A stretch of DNA of 64,000 bases, from the NCBI GenBank assembly GCA_965220855.1, contig CBDCQY010000001.1:2914001-2978000 (forward strand). Direction: 5' to 3'. A program made the position numbers and the translations under genes. This document shows, in pieces, positions 32,008 through 41,056 of the stretch; the first letter of the stretch is position 1, and the number at the start of each line of letters is the position of its first letter. This stretch comes from Bin95 sp965220855. Its GTDB lineage: Bacteria; Pseudomonadota; Alphaproteobacteria; Bin95. The notes beneath the pieces were generated by a model. That model saw nothing but the letters and a program-made list of their open reading frames with translations, had not been told where the DNA came from and made no database searches.

Positions 32008-33768
32008 TCAGCGGCGTCCGAACAGGCGCTCGATATCCGCGAGCTTGAGTTCGATATAGGTCGGGCGGCCGTGATTGCACTGCCCGGAGCGCGGCGTCGC
32101 CTCCATCTCGCGCAGCAGCGCGTTCATTTCCGCCGCGCCCAGGCGGCGCCCGGCGCGCACCGAGCCGTGGCAGGCCATGGTGGCGGCGACATGTTCGAGC
32201 CGCTCGCGGAGCGCCAGCGCCAGCCCGTGCTCGGCCAGATCGTCGGCGAGGTCGCGCACCAGCCCCTTCGCATCGACCTCGCCCAACAGCGCCGGCGTCT
32301 CGCGCACCAGCACCGCCGCCGGCCCGAACGGCTCCAGCAGCAGGCCGAGCTCCTCCAGCTCCTCCGCCTTGGCGGCGAGCCGGTCCGCCCCGGCCTCGTC
32401 CAGCTCCACCACCTCCGGCAGCAGCAGCGCCTGGCGCGGCGTCTCGCCCTCGGCCAGCGCCCGGCGCATCCGCTCCAGCACCAGCCGCTCATGCGCGGCG
32501 TGCTGATCGACCAGCACGACGCCATCGCCGGTCTGGGCGAGGATGTAGGTGTCGTGCAGCTGCGCGCGGGCCGCGCCCAGCGGCAGCCGGTCGCCGGACT
32601 CTGCATCCTCGCCGGTCTCCGGGGCGGGCGGCGGCGCGGAGGGCGGCAGCGCTGCCGGGTCGAGCGGGGCCTGCCAGGCGGCGGCGCGCTCGGCGAGGCG
32701 CGGCGACGGGGCCGCCGCGCCCGACCGGCCGGGAAACGGCCAGGAACCGCCGGCGGGAAAGGCGCCCGTGGCCGGCGCGGCCGCGCGGTGGCCTTCCTCC
32801 GCCAGCGCCTGACGCAGCGCGGAGACGATCAGCGCCCGCACCCGCCCGGCGTCGCGGAAGCGCACCTCGGTCTTGGCGGGGTGCACGTTCACATCCACCC
32901 TGTCGGTCGGAACCTCCAGGAACAGCGCCAGCACCGGGAAGCGCCCGCGCGGCACCAGCTCCTCATAGCCGGCCCGGACCGCGCCCTGGAGCAGGCGGTC
33001 GCGCACCGGGCGGCCGTTGACGAAGAGATATTGCGCCTGCGCGGTGCCGCGATGCCAGGTCGGCAGGCCGGCATGGCCGGTGAGCCTAAGCCCGTCCGCC
33101 TCCAGCGCGACGGCGGCGGAATTGTCGGCAAACTCCGCGCCCAGCACATCGGCGAGCCGGGCGAGCGGCTCGGCGGCGGCCGCGCTCCAGGCGCGCCGCC
33201 CGTCATGCTCCAGCGAGAAGGCGACGCCCGGGCGCGCCATGGCGAGGCGCTTCAGCGTCTCGGAGGCGGCCAGATATTCCGCCCGGGCGGACTTCAGGAA
33301 TTTGAGCCGCGCCGGGGTGCGGCGGAAGAGGCCGGCGGCCTCCACCCGCGTGCCGCGCCCGCGCGCGGCCGGCTCCGGCCGGCCCGCCTCGCCATTATCG
33401 ACCCGGATGCGCCAGGCTTCCTCCGCGCCCGCCGCCCGGCTGGTGACGGTCAGCTCCGAGACCGCGCCGATCGAGGGCAGCGCCTCGCCGCGAAAGCCGA
33501 GGGTGCGGATCTCCTCCAGATCGTCATCCGTGAGCTTGGAGGTGGCGTGGCGCTCCAGCGCGAGCGCGAGCTCGGCGGCCGGAATGCCCGCGCCGTCATC
33601 GTCCACGGCGATGAGCGCCGCGCCGCCGGCGCGCAGCGCGCAGTCGATGCGCCCCGCCCCGGCGTCGATGGCGTTCTCGACCAGCTCCTTCAGCGCCGAG
33701 GCCGGGCGCTCGATCACCTCGCCGGCCGCGATCCGGTTGACGACGGTCTCGGGCAGGCGGCGCAGCAT
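32008..33768 (-). CDS. mutL: DNA mismatch repair endonuclease MutL
   Basis: This 586-residue MutL has the GHKL ATPase motifs RIAAGEVIERPASALKELVE, DDDGAGIP and TLGFRGEALPSIG near the N-terminus, and a C-terminal dimerisation/nuclease domain. The endonuclease motif DQHAxxExxxxE is present (DQHAAHERLVLE), with ACHGSVRAG and CNHGRPT, so it probably nicks DNA itself, as in bacteria lacking MutH. The ATG overlaps the pgi stop (TGATG) on the same strand. Confidence 0.94.
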   Translation of the reverse strand: MLRRLPETVVNRIAAGEVIERPASALKELVENAIDAGAGRIDCALRAGGAALIAVDDDGAGIPAAELALALERHATSKLTDDDLEEIRTLGFRGEALPSIGAVSELTVTSRAAGAEEAWRIRVDNGEAGRPEPAARGRGTRVEAAGLFRRTPARLKFLKSARAEYLAASETLKRLAMARPGVAFSLEHDGRRAWSAAAAEPLARLADVLGAEFADNSAAVALEADGLRLTGHAGLPTWHRGTAQAQYLFVNGRPVRDRLLQGAVRAGYEELVPRGRFPVLALFLEVPTDRVDVNVHPAKTEVRFRDAGRVRALIVSALRQALAEEGHRAAAPATGAFPAGGSWPFPGRSGAAAPSPRLAERAAAWQAPLDPAALPPSAPPPAPETGEDAESGDRLPLGAARAQLHDTYILAQTGDGVVLVDQHAAHERLVLERMRRALAEGETPRQALLLPEVVELDEAGADRLAAKAEELEELGLLLEPFGPAAVLVRETPALLGEVDAKGLVRDLADDLAEHGLALALRERLEHVAATMACHGSVRAGRRLGAAEMNALLREMEATPRSGQCNHGRPTYIELKLADIERLFGRR

Positions 33769-35045
33769 CAGCGCCGCTCCATGGCGGCGAGCCACTCGCG
33801 CGCCAGCCGCTTGCCCTCTTCCACCGCCGGCTGGTCGAAGGGATCGACGCCCAGAATGTGCGCGGCGAGGATCGTCTCCAGCATGAAATGCATCATCAGC
33901 GCGCCCATGGCCGTCTCGTCGAGGCTTTCGAGCGCGATATGGCGCAAGGGGCGGCCCCGGTCGGCGAGCGTCTGCATGGTGGCGCGGGCCTCGACCGCCA
34001 GCAGGTCTCCCATGCGCCGCCCGACCAGCCAGTCGAGACGGTCGTCGGCGGTCAGGTCCGCCCGGGCGGCGCGCCCGCGCCCTTCGGTCCCGGCCGTGAT
34101 GACGGTGAACAGCTTGTCGTCCGGCCCGTCGAGCCAGAGCTGCAGCTGGCTGTGCTGATCGACCGCGCCGAGCGCCGGGGCCGGCAGGCTGCCCTTGCCG
34201 TCCTTGCCGAGGCTCTCCGCCCAGAGCTGGCGGAACCACATGGTGAAGGGAGCGAGCCGGTCGGCATAGGCGGCCAGCACGGCCGTCCGCGCGCCGGCGG
34301 CGGCGAGCGCCGCGCCGAGCGCCGGCGGGCTCGCCTCGGGCGCGGCCGCCAGGCAGCGATGCAGCGCCAGATGGGCGCCCTCGCGAAGCGCCGCCGGGTC
34401 GAGCCCGGCGATCACCGCCGGCAGCAGGCCGACCGGCGTCAGCGCCGCATAGCGCCCGCCGATGCCGGGATCGTGGTCGATCAGGGTGAAGCCCCAGTCA
34501 TGGGCGAGCCGGCGGAGGGGATTGTCGCCCGGCTCCGTGATCGCCGTAACATGGCCGCCGGCCTCCGCGCGTCCGACCGCGTCCGCCAGCGCCTCCAGGC
34601 AGACCAGCGTCTGCATCAGCGTCTCGGCCGTCGAGCCGGATTTGGAGATCGTGAGGAAGTCGGTGCGGGAGAGGTCGAGGCTGCGGAACAGATGGTCGAA
34701 GCTGTGCGGGTCGATATTGTCGAGAAAGTGGAGCCGGGGCGAGTCGCCGCTCGGACCGAAGCCGGAATCGGCGAGCGCGTAGAGCGCCTGGCCGCCGAGG
34801 CTGGAGCCGCCGGTGCCGAGCACCACGACATGGTCGGCCTGCTCGCGATGCTGCTCGGCGCGCGCCTCGATCAGCGCCAGATCGCCCCGCGCCTCCGGCA
34901 GGCCGAGCAGCGGCAGGCCGCCACCGTCGCGGGCGCGCCGCAGCCGGTCGAGGCCCTCGCCGGCCGAGGAGAGCGCGCGCTCGAAGGCCGGGCCCGCCGC
35001 CTGGGCGCGGGACAGATCCTGACGATAGGGAAGATCGCCCGGCAC
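33768..35045 (-). CDS. pgi: Glucose-6-phosphate isomerase
   Basis: Pgi interconverts glucose-6-phosphate and fructose-6-phosphate. The 425-residue protein is the short bacterial form with the sugar-phosphate-binding SIS folds: VVLGTGGSSLGGQAL near residue 75, ISKSGSTAETLMQTL near residue 135, the active-site Glu region (LWAESLGKDGKGSLP), and a late QLQLWLDGP. I place the start at a GTG (35045) 9 nt after the upstream stop, because no ATG precedes the conserved region. It sits between a DUF3035 lipoprotein gene and mutL in a leftward series. Confidence 0.85.
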   Translation of the reverse strand: MPGDLPYRQDLSRAQAAGPAFERALSSAGEGLDRLRRARDGGGLPLLGLPEARGDLALIEARAEQHREQADHVVVLGTGGSSLGGQALYALADSGFGPSGDSPRLHFLDNIDPHSFDHLFRSLDLSRTDFLTISKSGSTAETLMQTLVCLEALADAVGRAEAGGHVTAITEPGDNPLRRLAHDWGFTLIDHDPGIGGRYAALTPVGLLPAVIAGLDPAALREGAHLALHRCLAAAPEASPPALGAALAAAGARTAVLAAYADRLAPFTMWFRQLWAESLGKDGKGSLPAPALGAVDQHSQLQLWLDGPDDKLFTVITAGTEGRGRAARADLTADDRLDWLVGRRMGDLLAVEARATMQTLADRGRPLRHIALESLDETAMGALMMHFMLETILAAHILGVDPFDQPAVEEGKRLAREWLAAMERR

Positions 35046-35053
35046 CGCCCGGC

Positions 35054-35563
35054 TCAGCGCCGCTCGATGGTCGGCGTCTCGCCCTCGGTCGGCGGCTTGC
35101 CGGCGGCGGCGTTGTCTTCGAGGCGTTTGCGCTCGGCGGCGGCGTCGACGACGCTGCTCGCCGTCTCGCGGTCCTCCCAGAAGATCAGATCGTCCAGCAG
35201 GCGGCGGTTCTGCTTGGCGAGCGCCGCGCTTTCCCGGTCGATGCGCTCGCGAATGGCGCTGCCGGCGGCGTCGCCGCCGGTCCGGCCGACCAGCGCCGCC
35301 TCGCCGGCCGACGCTTCGCCCGCCCGGCCGCCGCTGCCGAGCAGCGCCTGGCGCGCGCCGGCGCGCGGCGCCAGCTGTTGCGGACGGGTCGCGTCGGGAT
35401 CGGGCGGGCGCAGCCGAAACTCGGGCGGCACGGTCAGCGGCGCGTGGCGCAGCACCGTATATTCGTCCGGCCCCTCGCGCGCGATGCCGAGCGTGCGGGC
35501 CACATCGCAGGCGCCGAGCGCGAGCACGGCTCCCGCCGCCAGCGCAATCGACCGGATAGCCAT
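35054..35563 (-). CDS. DUF3035 lipoprotein (possible BamF-like BAM accessory)
   Basis: This 169-residue lipoprotein has a signal peptide ending in ALGAC, then the DUF3035 signature YTVLRHAPLTVPPEFRLRPP and a glutamine- and alanine-rich tail. In alphaproteobacteria such proteins have been linked to the outer-membrane BAM complex as BamF; I assign this by pattern only. Of two candidate ATGs (35572 and 35563), the second has AGGGAG at proper distance. It is 38 nt downstream of lspA, which matures lipoproteins. Confidence 0.7.
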   Translation of the reverse strand: MAIRSIALAAGAVLALGACDVARTLGIAREGPDEYTVLRHAPLTVPPEFRLRPPDPDATRPQQLAPRAGARQALLGSGGRAGEASAGEAALVGRTGGDAAGSAIRERIDRESAALAKQNRRLLDDLIFWEDRETASSVVDAAAERKRLEDNAAAGKPPTEGETPTIERR

Positions 35564-35601
35564 CCCATTCATCTCCCTGGCGCCTCCCTCGCCCCGCGCC
35601 G

Positions 35602-36075
35602 TCACCCGGTCGGGGACCGGCGTCGGAATATCGCGTCCAACAATAGCACGCCGACGCCGACCGTAATGGCGGAATCGGCGAGGTTGAACGCATACCAGTG
35701 CCAGCCGCCGACATGGAAGTCGAGAAAATCCACCACCGCGCCGCGCATCAGCCGGTCGAGGATATTGCCCGCCGCCCCGCCGGCGACCAGGCCGAGCGCC
35801 ACCGCCTCCAGCCGGCGCGGCGTGCGCAGCATCCAGAAGGCGACCGCGAGCGCCACCGCCCCCGCCAGCGCCGCCAGCAGAAGCGGCCCCGCCCCGCCGA
35901 ACAGGCCGAAGCTCACCCCCCGGTTCCAGACCAGCACGATGTTGAAGAAGGGCGCGAGCGCGACCGGCTCCGCGCCGCCGGCCATCGCGGCCAGCACCCA
36001 GAGCTTGGTCGCCTGGTCGGCGGCGAAGACGGCGGCGGCGGTCGCCAGGCCCGCAATGGCCGGCGCGCGCTTCAG
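35602..36075 (-). CDS. lspA: Lipoprotein signal peptidase II, CTG start
   Basis: LspA removes signal peptides from prolipoproteins in the inner membrane. The 157-residue protein has four hydrophobic helices and both catalytic aspartates: AGNILDRLMRGAVVDF and FNLADSAITVG. No ATG, GTG or TTG lies before the first helix. The best start is CTG at 36075, which overlaps the ileS stop as CTGA and has GGAGG with 7-nt spacing. This is a non-canonical start inferred from sequence only. Confidence 0.88.
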   Translation of the reverse strand: MKRAPAIAGLATAAAVFAADQATKLWVLAAMAGGAEPVALAPFFNIVLVWNRGVSFGLFGGAGPLLLAALAGAVALAVAFWMLRTPRRLEAVALGLVAGGAAGNILDRLMRGAVVDFLDFHVGGWHWYAFNLADSAITVGVGVLLLDAIFRRRSPTG

Positions 36076-38870
36076 GCCGCCGCCTCCGGGACCGGCAGCG
36101 CGTCGGCGCAGCGCCCGCAAAGCCCGCTGGCGGCGGCGACGTCCGGCAAATGGCGCCAGCAGCGCGCGCAGCGGGAATGCGCGCTCCGTCCGGGCATGAC
36201 CGCCACGCCCTCCACCTCCTCCAGGCTGAAGGCGTCCTCGGGGGCAGGCCCCGTCTCGAAGGTCACGCCCGAGACGATGGCGATCTCGGCGAAATCGACG
36301 CCCTCCAGCGCCGCCCGGCGCTCGGGCGCGAGATAGACGGTGGGCGCGGCTTCGAGGCTGGAGCCGATGCGCTTGGCCGCGCGCTCGCGCTCGACCGCGC
36401 CGGTCACCACGCGGCGCATGGCGCGAATCTCGGCCCAGCGCGCGGCGAGCGCGTCGTCGCGCCACGCTTCCGGCAGTTCGGGGAAGCTGCGCAGATGCAC
36501 CGAGGCCCCCTCTTCCGCGCCATGCCGGGCGAGCCAGGCTTCCTCGGCCGTGAAGCAGAGGATCGGCGCGGTCCAGGCGGTCAGGCAGTCGAACAGGAGG
36601 TCGAGCACGGTGCGCGCCGCGCGCCGGCGGAGGCTTGCGGCCGCGTCGCAATAGAGCGCGTCCTTGCGGATATCGAGATAGAAGGCGGAGAGATCGACGG
36701 CGCAGAAATTGTGCAGCGCCGTCCACATGGCGTGGAAGTCGTAATCCTCCACCGCCCGGCGCACCAGCCGGTCGAGCTCGTGGAGCCGGTGCAGCACCCA
36801 GCGTTCGAGCTCCGGCATGTCTTCCGGCGCGACGCGCTCGCCCGCCTCGAAGCCGGCGAGATTGCCCAGCAGATAGCGCAGCGTGTTGCGGATGCGCCGG
36901 TAATGCTCCGCCTGGTGCTTCAGGATGTTCTCGCCGATGCGCAAATCCTCGGAATAGTCCGCGGAGACCGCCCAGAGGCGCAGAATGTCCGCGCCATAGC
37001 GGTCGATCACGGCCTGCGGCGCGGTGACGTTGCCGAGCGATTTCGACATTTTGCGCCCGTCCTCGTCCAGCACGAAACCGTGCGTCAGCACCGTCTCGTA
37101 GGGCGCCCGGCCGCGGCTGCCGCAGGCCTCCAGCAGCGAGGAATGGAACCAGCCGCGATGCTGGTCGGAGCCTTCCAGATAGAGCGAGGCGGGCCAGCGC
37201 TGGCTCTCATTGCCTTCCAGCACGAAGGCGTGGGTGGAGCCGGAATCGAACCAGACATCGACGATATCCCGCACCTGCTCCCAGTCGTCCGGGTTGCGGT
37301 CGGGGCCGAGAAAGTCGGCGGGCGGGCGCGCGAACCAGGCGTCGCCGCCCTCGGCCCGGAAGGCCTCCAGGATGCGCCGGTTGACGGCCTCGTCGCGCAG
37401 CATCTCGCCGGTCTCGCGATGGGTGAACACCGGGATCGGCACGCCCCAGGCGCGCTGGCGCGAGACGCACCAGTCGGGTCGGGTCTCGATCATGGCGCCG
37501 AGCCGCCGGCGGCCGCTTTCCGGCACGAAGCGGGTCTCCGCCACGGCCTTGAGCGCCTTCTCGCGGAGCCCGTTGGTCTCCATGGAGATGAACCACTGCA
37601 CCGTCGCGCGGAAGATCAGCGGCGCGCGCGAGCGCCAGGAATGGGGGTAGCTGTGGCGAAGCCGGCCCCGGCCGAGCAGCGCGCCCGTTCGCTCCAGGGC
37701 CGCGATCACCGCCTTGTCGGCCCCGCCCGGCCCGCCATCGGCCTCCAGCACGCGCTCGCCGGCGAACGCCGGCACATGCGCCCGGTAGCGGCTGTCGCCA
37801 TCGAGATAGTCGGTGACCTCCAGCCCGTGGGCGACGCCCAGATTGAAGTCGTCGGCGCCGTGGCCGGGCGCGATGTGCACGATGCCGGTGCCCTGGTCCA
37901 TGGTGACGAAATCGGCCGCCATGACCGGCGAGCGGCTCTCATAGCCGAGCGAGGCGAGCGGATGCGCCGCAACGGCGCCCACCAGCTCGGCGCCCTTGCA
38001 GCGGCCGAGCACCTCATGGCTCTCGAAGCCGCATTCCTCCAGGAAGGGCGCGAGCCGGTCCTCGGCGACGATCAGCGCCTCCCGGCGGCCGGGCGCCGCG
38101 ATGCGCAGATAGTCCGCCTCGGCCGCCACGGCGAGGCCGCGATTGCCGGGGATGGTCCAGGGCGTGGTGGTCCAGATCGCCAGCGCCGCCGGCCCCTCCA
38201 CGCCGTCGAGCACCGGCAGCGCGACATGAATCCAGGGCGAGGTGTGGTCGTGATATTCGACCTCGGCGTCGGCGAGCGCGGTCTGCTCGGCCACCGACCA
38301 GAGCACCGGCTTCATGCCGCGATAGAGGCCGCCATTCATGACGTAGCGGCAGATCTCGCCGGCGATCGCCGCCTCGGCGTCATAGGACATGGTGGTGTAG
38401 TAATTGTCCCAGTCGCCGAGCACGCCGAGGCGCTTGAACTCCTCGCGCTGGGTGTCGATCCACAGCGCGGCGAACTCGCGGCATTCGCGCCGGAACTCCA
38501 GCACCGGCACGGCGTCCCTGTCCCGGCCGCGCGCGCGGTAGTCCTCCTCGATCTTCCATTCGATCGGCAGGCCGTGACAGTCCCAGCCGGGGATGTAGTG
38601 GGCGTCCATGCCGGTCATCTGCCGCGAGCGGTTGATGACGTCCTTCAGGATCTTGTTGAGCGCATGGCCGATATGCAGATGGCCGTTGGCGTAGGGCGGG
38701 CCGTCATGCAGGATGAACTTCTCGCGCCCGCTGGCGGCCTCGCGCTGGCGGCGAAAGAGGTCCAGGCGCGCCCAGCGCTCCAGAATTTCGGGCTCGCGCT
38801 TCGGCAGGCCGGCGCGCATGGGAAAGTCTGTCTTCGGCAGGAAGACGGTATCGCGATAATCTCGGGTCAT
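36072..38870 (-). CDS. ileS: Isoleucyl-tRNA synthetase
   Basis: This 932-residue class I synthetase charges tRNA(Ile). It has the HIGH signature in GHLHIGHALNK near residue 67, the KMSKS loop (GRKMSKSLGN) around residue 600, a full editing domain, and the C-terminal zinc finger (CARCWRHLPD ... GLCGRCAD). It is complete and of normal length. It lies upstream of lspA, with overlapping stop and start, an order widely conserved in proteobacteria. Confidence 0.96.
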   Translation of the reverse strand: MTRDYRDTVFLPKTDFPMRAGLPKREPEILERWARLDLFRRQREAASGREKFILHDGPPYANGHLHIGHALNKILKDVINRSRQMTGMDAHYIPGWDCHGLPIEWKIEEDYRARGRDRDAVPVLEFRRECREFAALWIDTQREEFKRLGVLGDWDNYYTTMSYDAEAAIAGEICRYVMNGGLYRGMKPVLWSVAEQTALADAEVEYHDHTSPWIHVALPVLDGVEGPAALAIWTTTPWTIPGNRGLAVAAEADYLRIAAPGRREALIVAEDRLAPFLEECGFESHEVLGRCKGAELVGAVAAHPLASLGYESRSPVMAADFVTMDQGTGIVHIAPGHGADDFNLGVAHGLEVTDYLDGDSRYRAHVPAFAGERVLEADGGPGGADKAVIAALERTGALLGRGRLRHSYPHSWRSRAPLIFRATVQWFISMETNGLREKALKAVAETRFVPESGRRRLGAMIETRPDWCVSRQRAWGVPIPVFTHRETGEMLRDEAVNRRILEAFRAEGGDAWFARPPADFLGPDRNPDDWEQVRDIVDVWFDSGSTHAFVLEGNESQRWPASLYLEGSDQHRGWFHSSLLEACGSRGRAPYETVLTHGFVLDEDGRKMSKSLGNVTAPQAVIDRYGADILRLWAVSADYSEDLRIGENILKHQAEHYRRIRNTLRYLLGNLAGFEAGERVAPEDMPELERWVLHRLHELDRLVRRAVEDYDFHAMWTALHNFCAVDLSAFYLDIRKDALYCDAAASLRRRAARTVLDLLFDCLTAWTAPILCFTAEEAWLARHGAEEGASVHLRSFPELPEAWRDDALAARWAEIRAMRRVVTGAVERERAAKRIGSSLEAAPTVYLAPERRAALEGVDFAEIAIVSGVTFETGPAPEDAFSLEEVEGVAVMPGRSAHSRCARCWRHLPDVAAASGLCGRCADALPVPEAAA

Positions 38871-38938
38871 GTCGGTTCGCGGGCGGACGAAGGGAGAGGA
38901 GAGGGCGGGACCGTCCCGACGCCGCTCCGTCTCGGGCT

Positions 38939-39355
38939 TCAGTCCGATCGGTGCAGACGCTCGCGCCGCTCATGGCGCTCCTGCGCCTGGATGGAGAGCG
39001 TCGCGATCGGCCGGGCTTCCAGCCGGCCGAGTTCTATCGGTTCGTCGGTCTGCTCGCAATAGCCATAGGTGCCGTCGTCGATTCGCTTGAGCGCCTCGTC
39101 GATCTTGACGATCAGCTTGCGCGCCCGGTCGCGGGTGCGCAGCGCAATGCGCTTGTCGGTCTCCAGCGAGGCGCGCTCGCCATCGTCGGGCAGGCGCAGG
39201 CTGTCGCCCTGGAGCTGGGTCACGGCGTCGAAGCTGTCGCGGATCAGGCTTTCCTTCCAGTGCAACAGCTTCTGCCGGAAATATTCCTGTTGCCGCGGAT
39301 TCATGAAGTCTTCGTTCTTGGAAGGCTTGTAATCGGGCGGCAGCGAAACCTCCAT
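38939..39355 (-). CDS. dksA: RNA polymerase-binding transcription factor DksA
   Basis: DksA enters the RNA polymerase secondary channel and with ppGpp adjusts rRNA and amino-acid promoters. The 138-residue protein has the long coiled coil (residues about 20-100) and the TraR/DksA C-terminal fold, but of the four zinc cysteines only one remains (YGYCEQTDEPIELGRLEARP). The lost cysteines are typical of alphaproteobacterial DksA. I set the start at 39355, preceded by GGAGAGGGG. It is upstream of ileS on the same strand. Confidence 0.92.
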   Translation of the reverse strand: MEVSLPPDYKPSKNEDFMNPRQQEYFRQKLLHWKESLIRDSFDAVTQLQGDSLRLPDDGERASLETDKRIALRTRDRARKLIVKIDEALKRIDDGTYGYCEQTDEPIELGRLEARPIATLSIQAQERHERRERLHRSD

Positions 39356-39392
39356 CGAATACCCCTCTCCGACTCCCCGGCAAGACCTGCCG

Positions 39393-39422
39393 ACAATAGC
39401 ACCCGCCGACGCCCCGGCGCAA
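39393..39422 (-). promoter_or_regulatory. dksA: Possible dksA promoter
   Basis: On the minus strand TTGCGC (39422-39417) and TATTGT (39398-39393) are separated by 18 nt, with transcription predicted near 39386, about 30 nt before the dksA start. The match is moderate. Confidence 0.3.
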
Positions 39423-39564
39423 CGTCCGCTTCGCGGTGGCCGCCGAAGTCGAGGGCGCGGCCTTCGCTCCCTTCGCCGCCGCGCCCGGCGAGCAGCCCGC
39501 GGGAAAGCGGACAACTCATTTGCTGCATAAAACGGGCCGTTCGGTTCGTTCTCGGCGCGAGCCA

Positions 39565-40161
39565 CTAGTCGAAAAGAAAGGTGCGCGCCTTCAGTCGCGC
39601 ATCGCGCGTAGTATTGGATATCCAGGTGCCGACGCGCTGGAGGAAGGTTCCTGCGATTTCGTCATCGACGGTCGTGGCCCGGCGCACATCGACGCCAACC
39701 TGTGCGACGCGCAGGCGCGAGGTCTGCGTAGCGGTGTCCTCGATCGAATGCCGGCGTTGCGCATGGGTAAGCAGTTCCTCGCACTCCACCTGCACGCTGC
39801 CCGACGCGATGGCGAGCCGGGGCGCCCTGATCGCCAGTGGAGCGGAAGAGGACAGGACGGCGGTGGCGTCCTGCCCAGCCCGGGTCAGCACCGCGAGCAC
39901 GAAGTTCGGGCCGTCGCCCTCGGACCAGACGAGGACCCGGTCGCCCGGCTCGGGGCGAAGCAGGCAGGACGCGCTCAGTATCGCGGCCCTGCCGCCCGCC
40001 AGCACTCCCTGCCGGTCATCGCTCCAAGCGGCAATCTGCGCCTCTCGAAACGCCCCCATGGCGGCAGGCGGGCCTTCGCCCTGCGCCAGCGCGCGCTCCA
40101 GCACCGATAGGCCCGGCGCCTCCTCGGGCGCGCTGTCGGAAGGCTGCGGCGCCTTCGTCAC
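39565..40161 (-). CDS. DUF3540 protein of the type VI secretion locus
   Basis: This 198-residue protein matches DUF3540, a beta-rich family found with type VI secretion genes, often near VgrG, PAAR and DUF2169 proteins. The recognisable core is an N-terminal OB-like part (RPEPGDRVLVWSEG, NFVLAVLTRAG) and a beta-helix-like run (LAIRAPRLAIASGSVQV). The function is unknown; an adaptor for spike or effector loading is inferred from association. It overlaps tssA by four bases and is the last gene of the leftward tss arm, 209 nt before dksA. Confidence 0.7.
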   Translation of the reverse strand: MTKAPQPSDSAPEEAPGLSVLERALAQGEGPPAAMGAFREAQIAAWSDDRQGVLAGGRAAILSASCLLRPEPGDRVLVWSEGDGPNFVLAVLTRAGQDATAVLSSSAPLAIRAPRLAIASGSVQVECEELLTHAQRRHSIEDTATQTSRLRVAQVGVDVRRATTVDDEIAGTFLQRVGTWISNTTRDARLKARTFLFD

Positions 40162-41051
40162 GACTCCGTTCCGGTTTGCGCCTTGATCGACTCAAGCAAT
40201 TGCTCAAGCGTGATCCCCGACCCCTTCATCGATTCGGCGATCTCCATGATGCCGACCTCGCGCCAGCTCAGCAGCAATTGCAATATCGGAAGCGCGGGCG
40301 AGTGCCGGTCGATGACCGTCATGCGCTTCAACGCCCGGTCGATGAGCTCCCAAGGGTCCGCCGCCGCTTCGCCGCTGGCCGACCCTGCCAGGTTCGGCTC
40401 GCCCTCCGCTCCGCCTGCGTCCGCGGCTTCCAGCGCCGATTCGCCCTGCTGCGCCTCCGCGGCGAAGGACTGCAATGCGCCCCACGCCTCGCGTTGCGAT
40501 GGAAGGCTGGGGCCAAGAGCAGGACCAAGCCGCTCCTCCCAGGTTTCGAACACCTGCCTCAACAATTGGCCCGTCGCGACCCGCACGGCTTGCTCCGGAC
40601 GCTCTGTTCCCCAGCCGACGGTTCGCGCCAGCACTGGCAACTGATACATTAGTCGGCCGAGCGGCGCAGCGCGCGCGCCGAGATCGCCATCCTCCTCATC
40701 CGCGCGCGGGTGAACGCCCGTCGCCGGGTCCGGCCAAGTTTCGATCACCGCCGCCAGCGCTTCCATCGCCTCAGCGAATCCGGGCAAGCCCTGATCGCGC
40801 CAGCACGCCTCGGCGTAGATGCACAGGACGCGAATATCTTTCGTCCTGGCGGAAAGCTCCTCAGCAATGCGGATAATGCCCTCGAAAGACGGCCCGTCCG
40901 CTCCGATCTGTTCTCCCTCGACCACCGCCTCGTTCTGGGCGAGCGCCGCAGACATGGCCTGGTCCAGTTGGATCATCGCCGGATCCCATTCGAGATCCGA
41001 ACCGCAGGGGTCCGCGCCCGACACCGGCGCAATCAATGCTTCGACGGCCAT
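40158..41051 (-). CDS. tssA: Type VI secretion protein TssA
   Basis: TssA caps or primes assembly of the T6SS baseplate and tail. The 297-residue protein has the ImpA N-terminal domain (residues about 5-130, APVSGADPCGSDLEWDP, RTKDIRVLCIYAEACW) and a short C-terminal helical region (SPALPILQLLLSWREVGIMEI). The length indicates one of the shorter TssA classes. It lies 5 nt after tssM. Confidence 0.85.
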   Translation of the reverse strand: MAVEALIAPVSGADPCGSDLEWDPAMIQLDQAMSAALAQNEAVVEGEQIGADGPSFEGIIRIAEELSARTKDIRVLCIYAEACWRDQGLPGFAEAMEALAAVIETWPDPATGVHPRADEEDGDLGARAAPLGRLMYQLPVLARTVGWGTERPEQAVRVATGQLLRQVFETWEERLGPALGPSLPSQREAWGALQSFAAEAQQGESALEAADAGGAEGEPNLAGSASGEAAADPWELIDRALKRMTVIDRHSPALPILQLLLSWREVGIMEIAESMKGSGITLEQLLESIKAQTGTES

Positions 41052-41056
41052 CTGTC

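Noticed and set aside
36150..39062. A 970-codon open frame on the plus strand opposite ileS.
   Set aside because: ileS on the minus strand has HIGH, KMSKS and a zinc finger; the plus-strand translation shows no domain and mirrors GC-rich codon structure.
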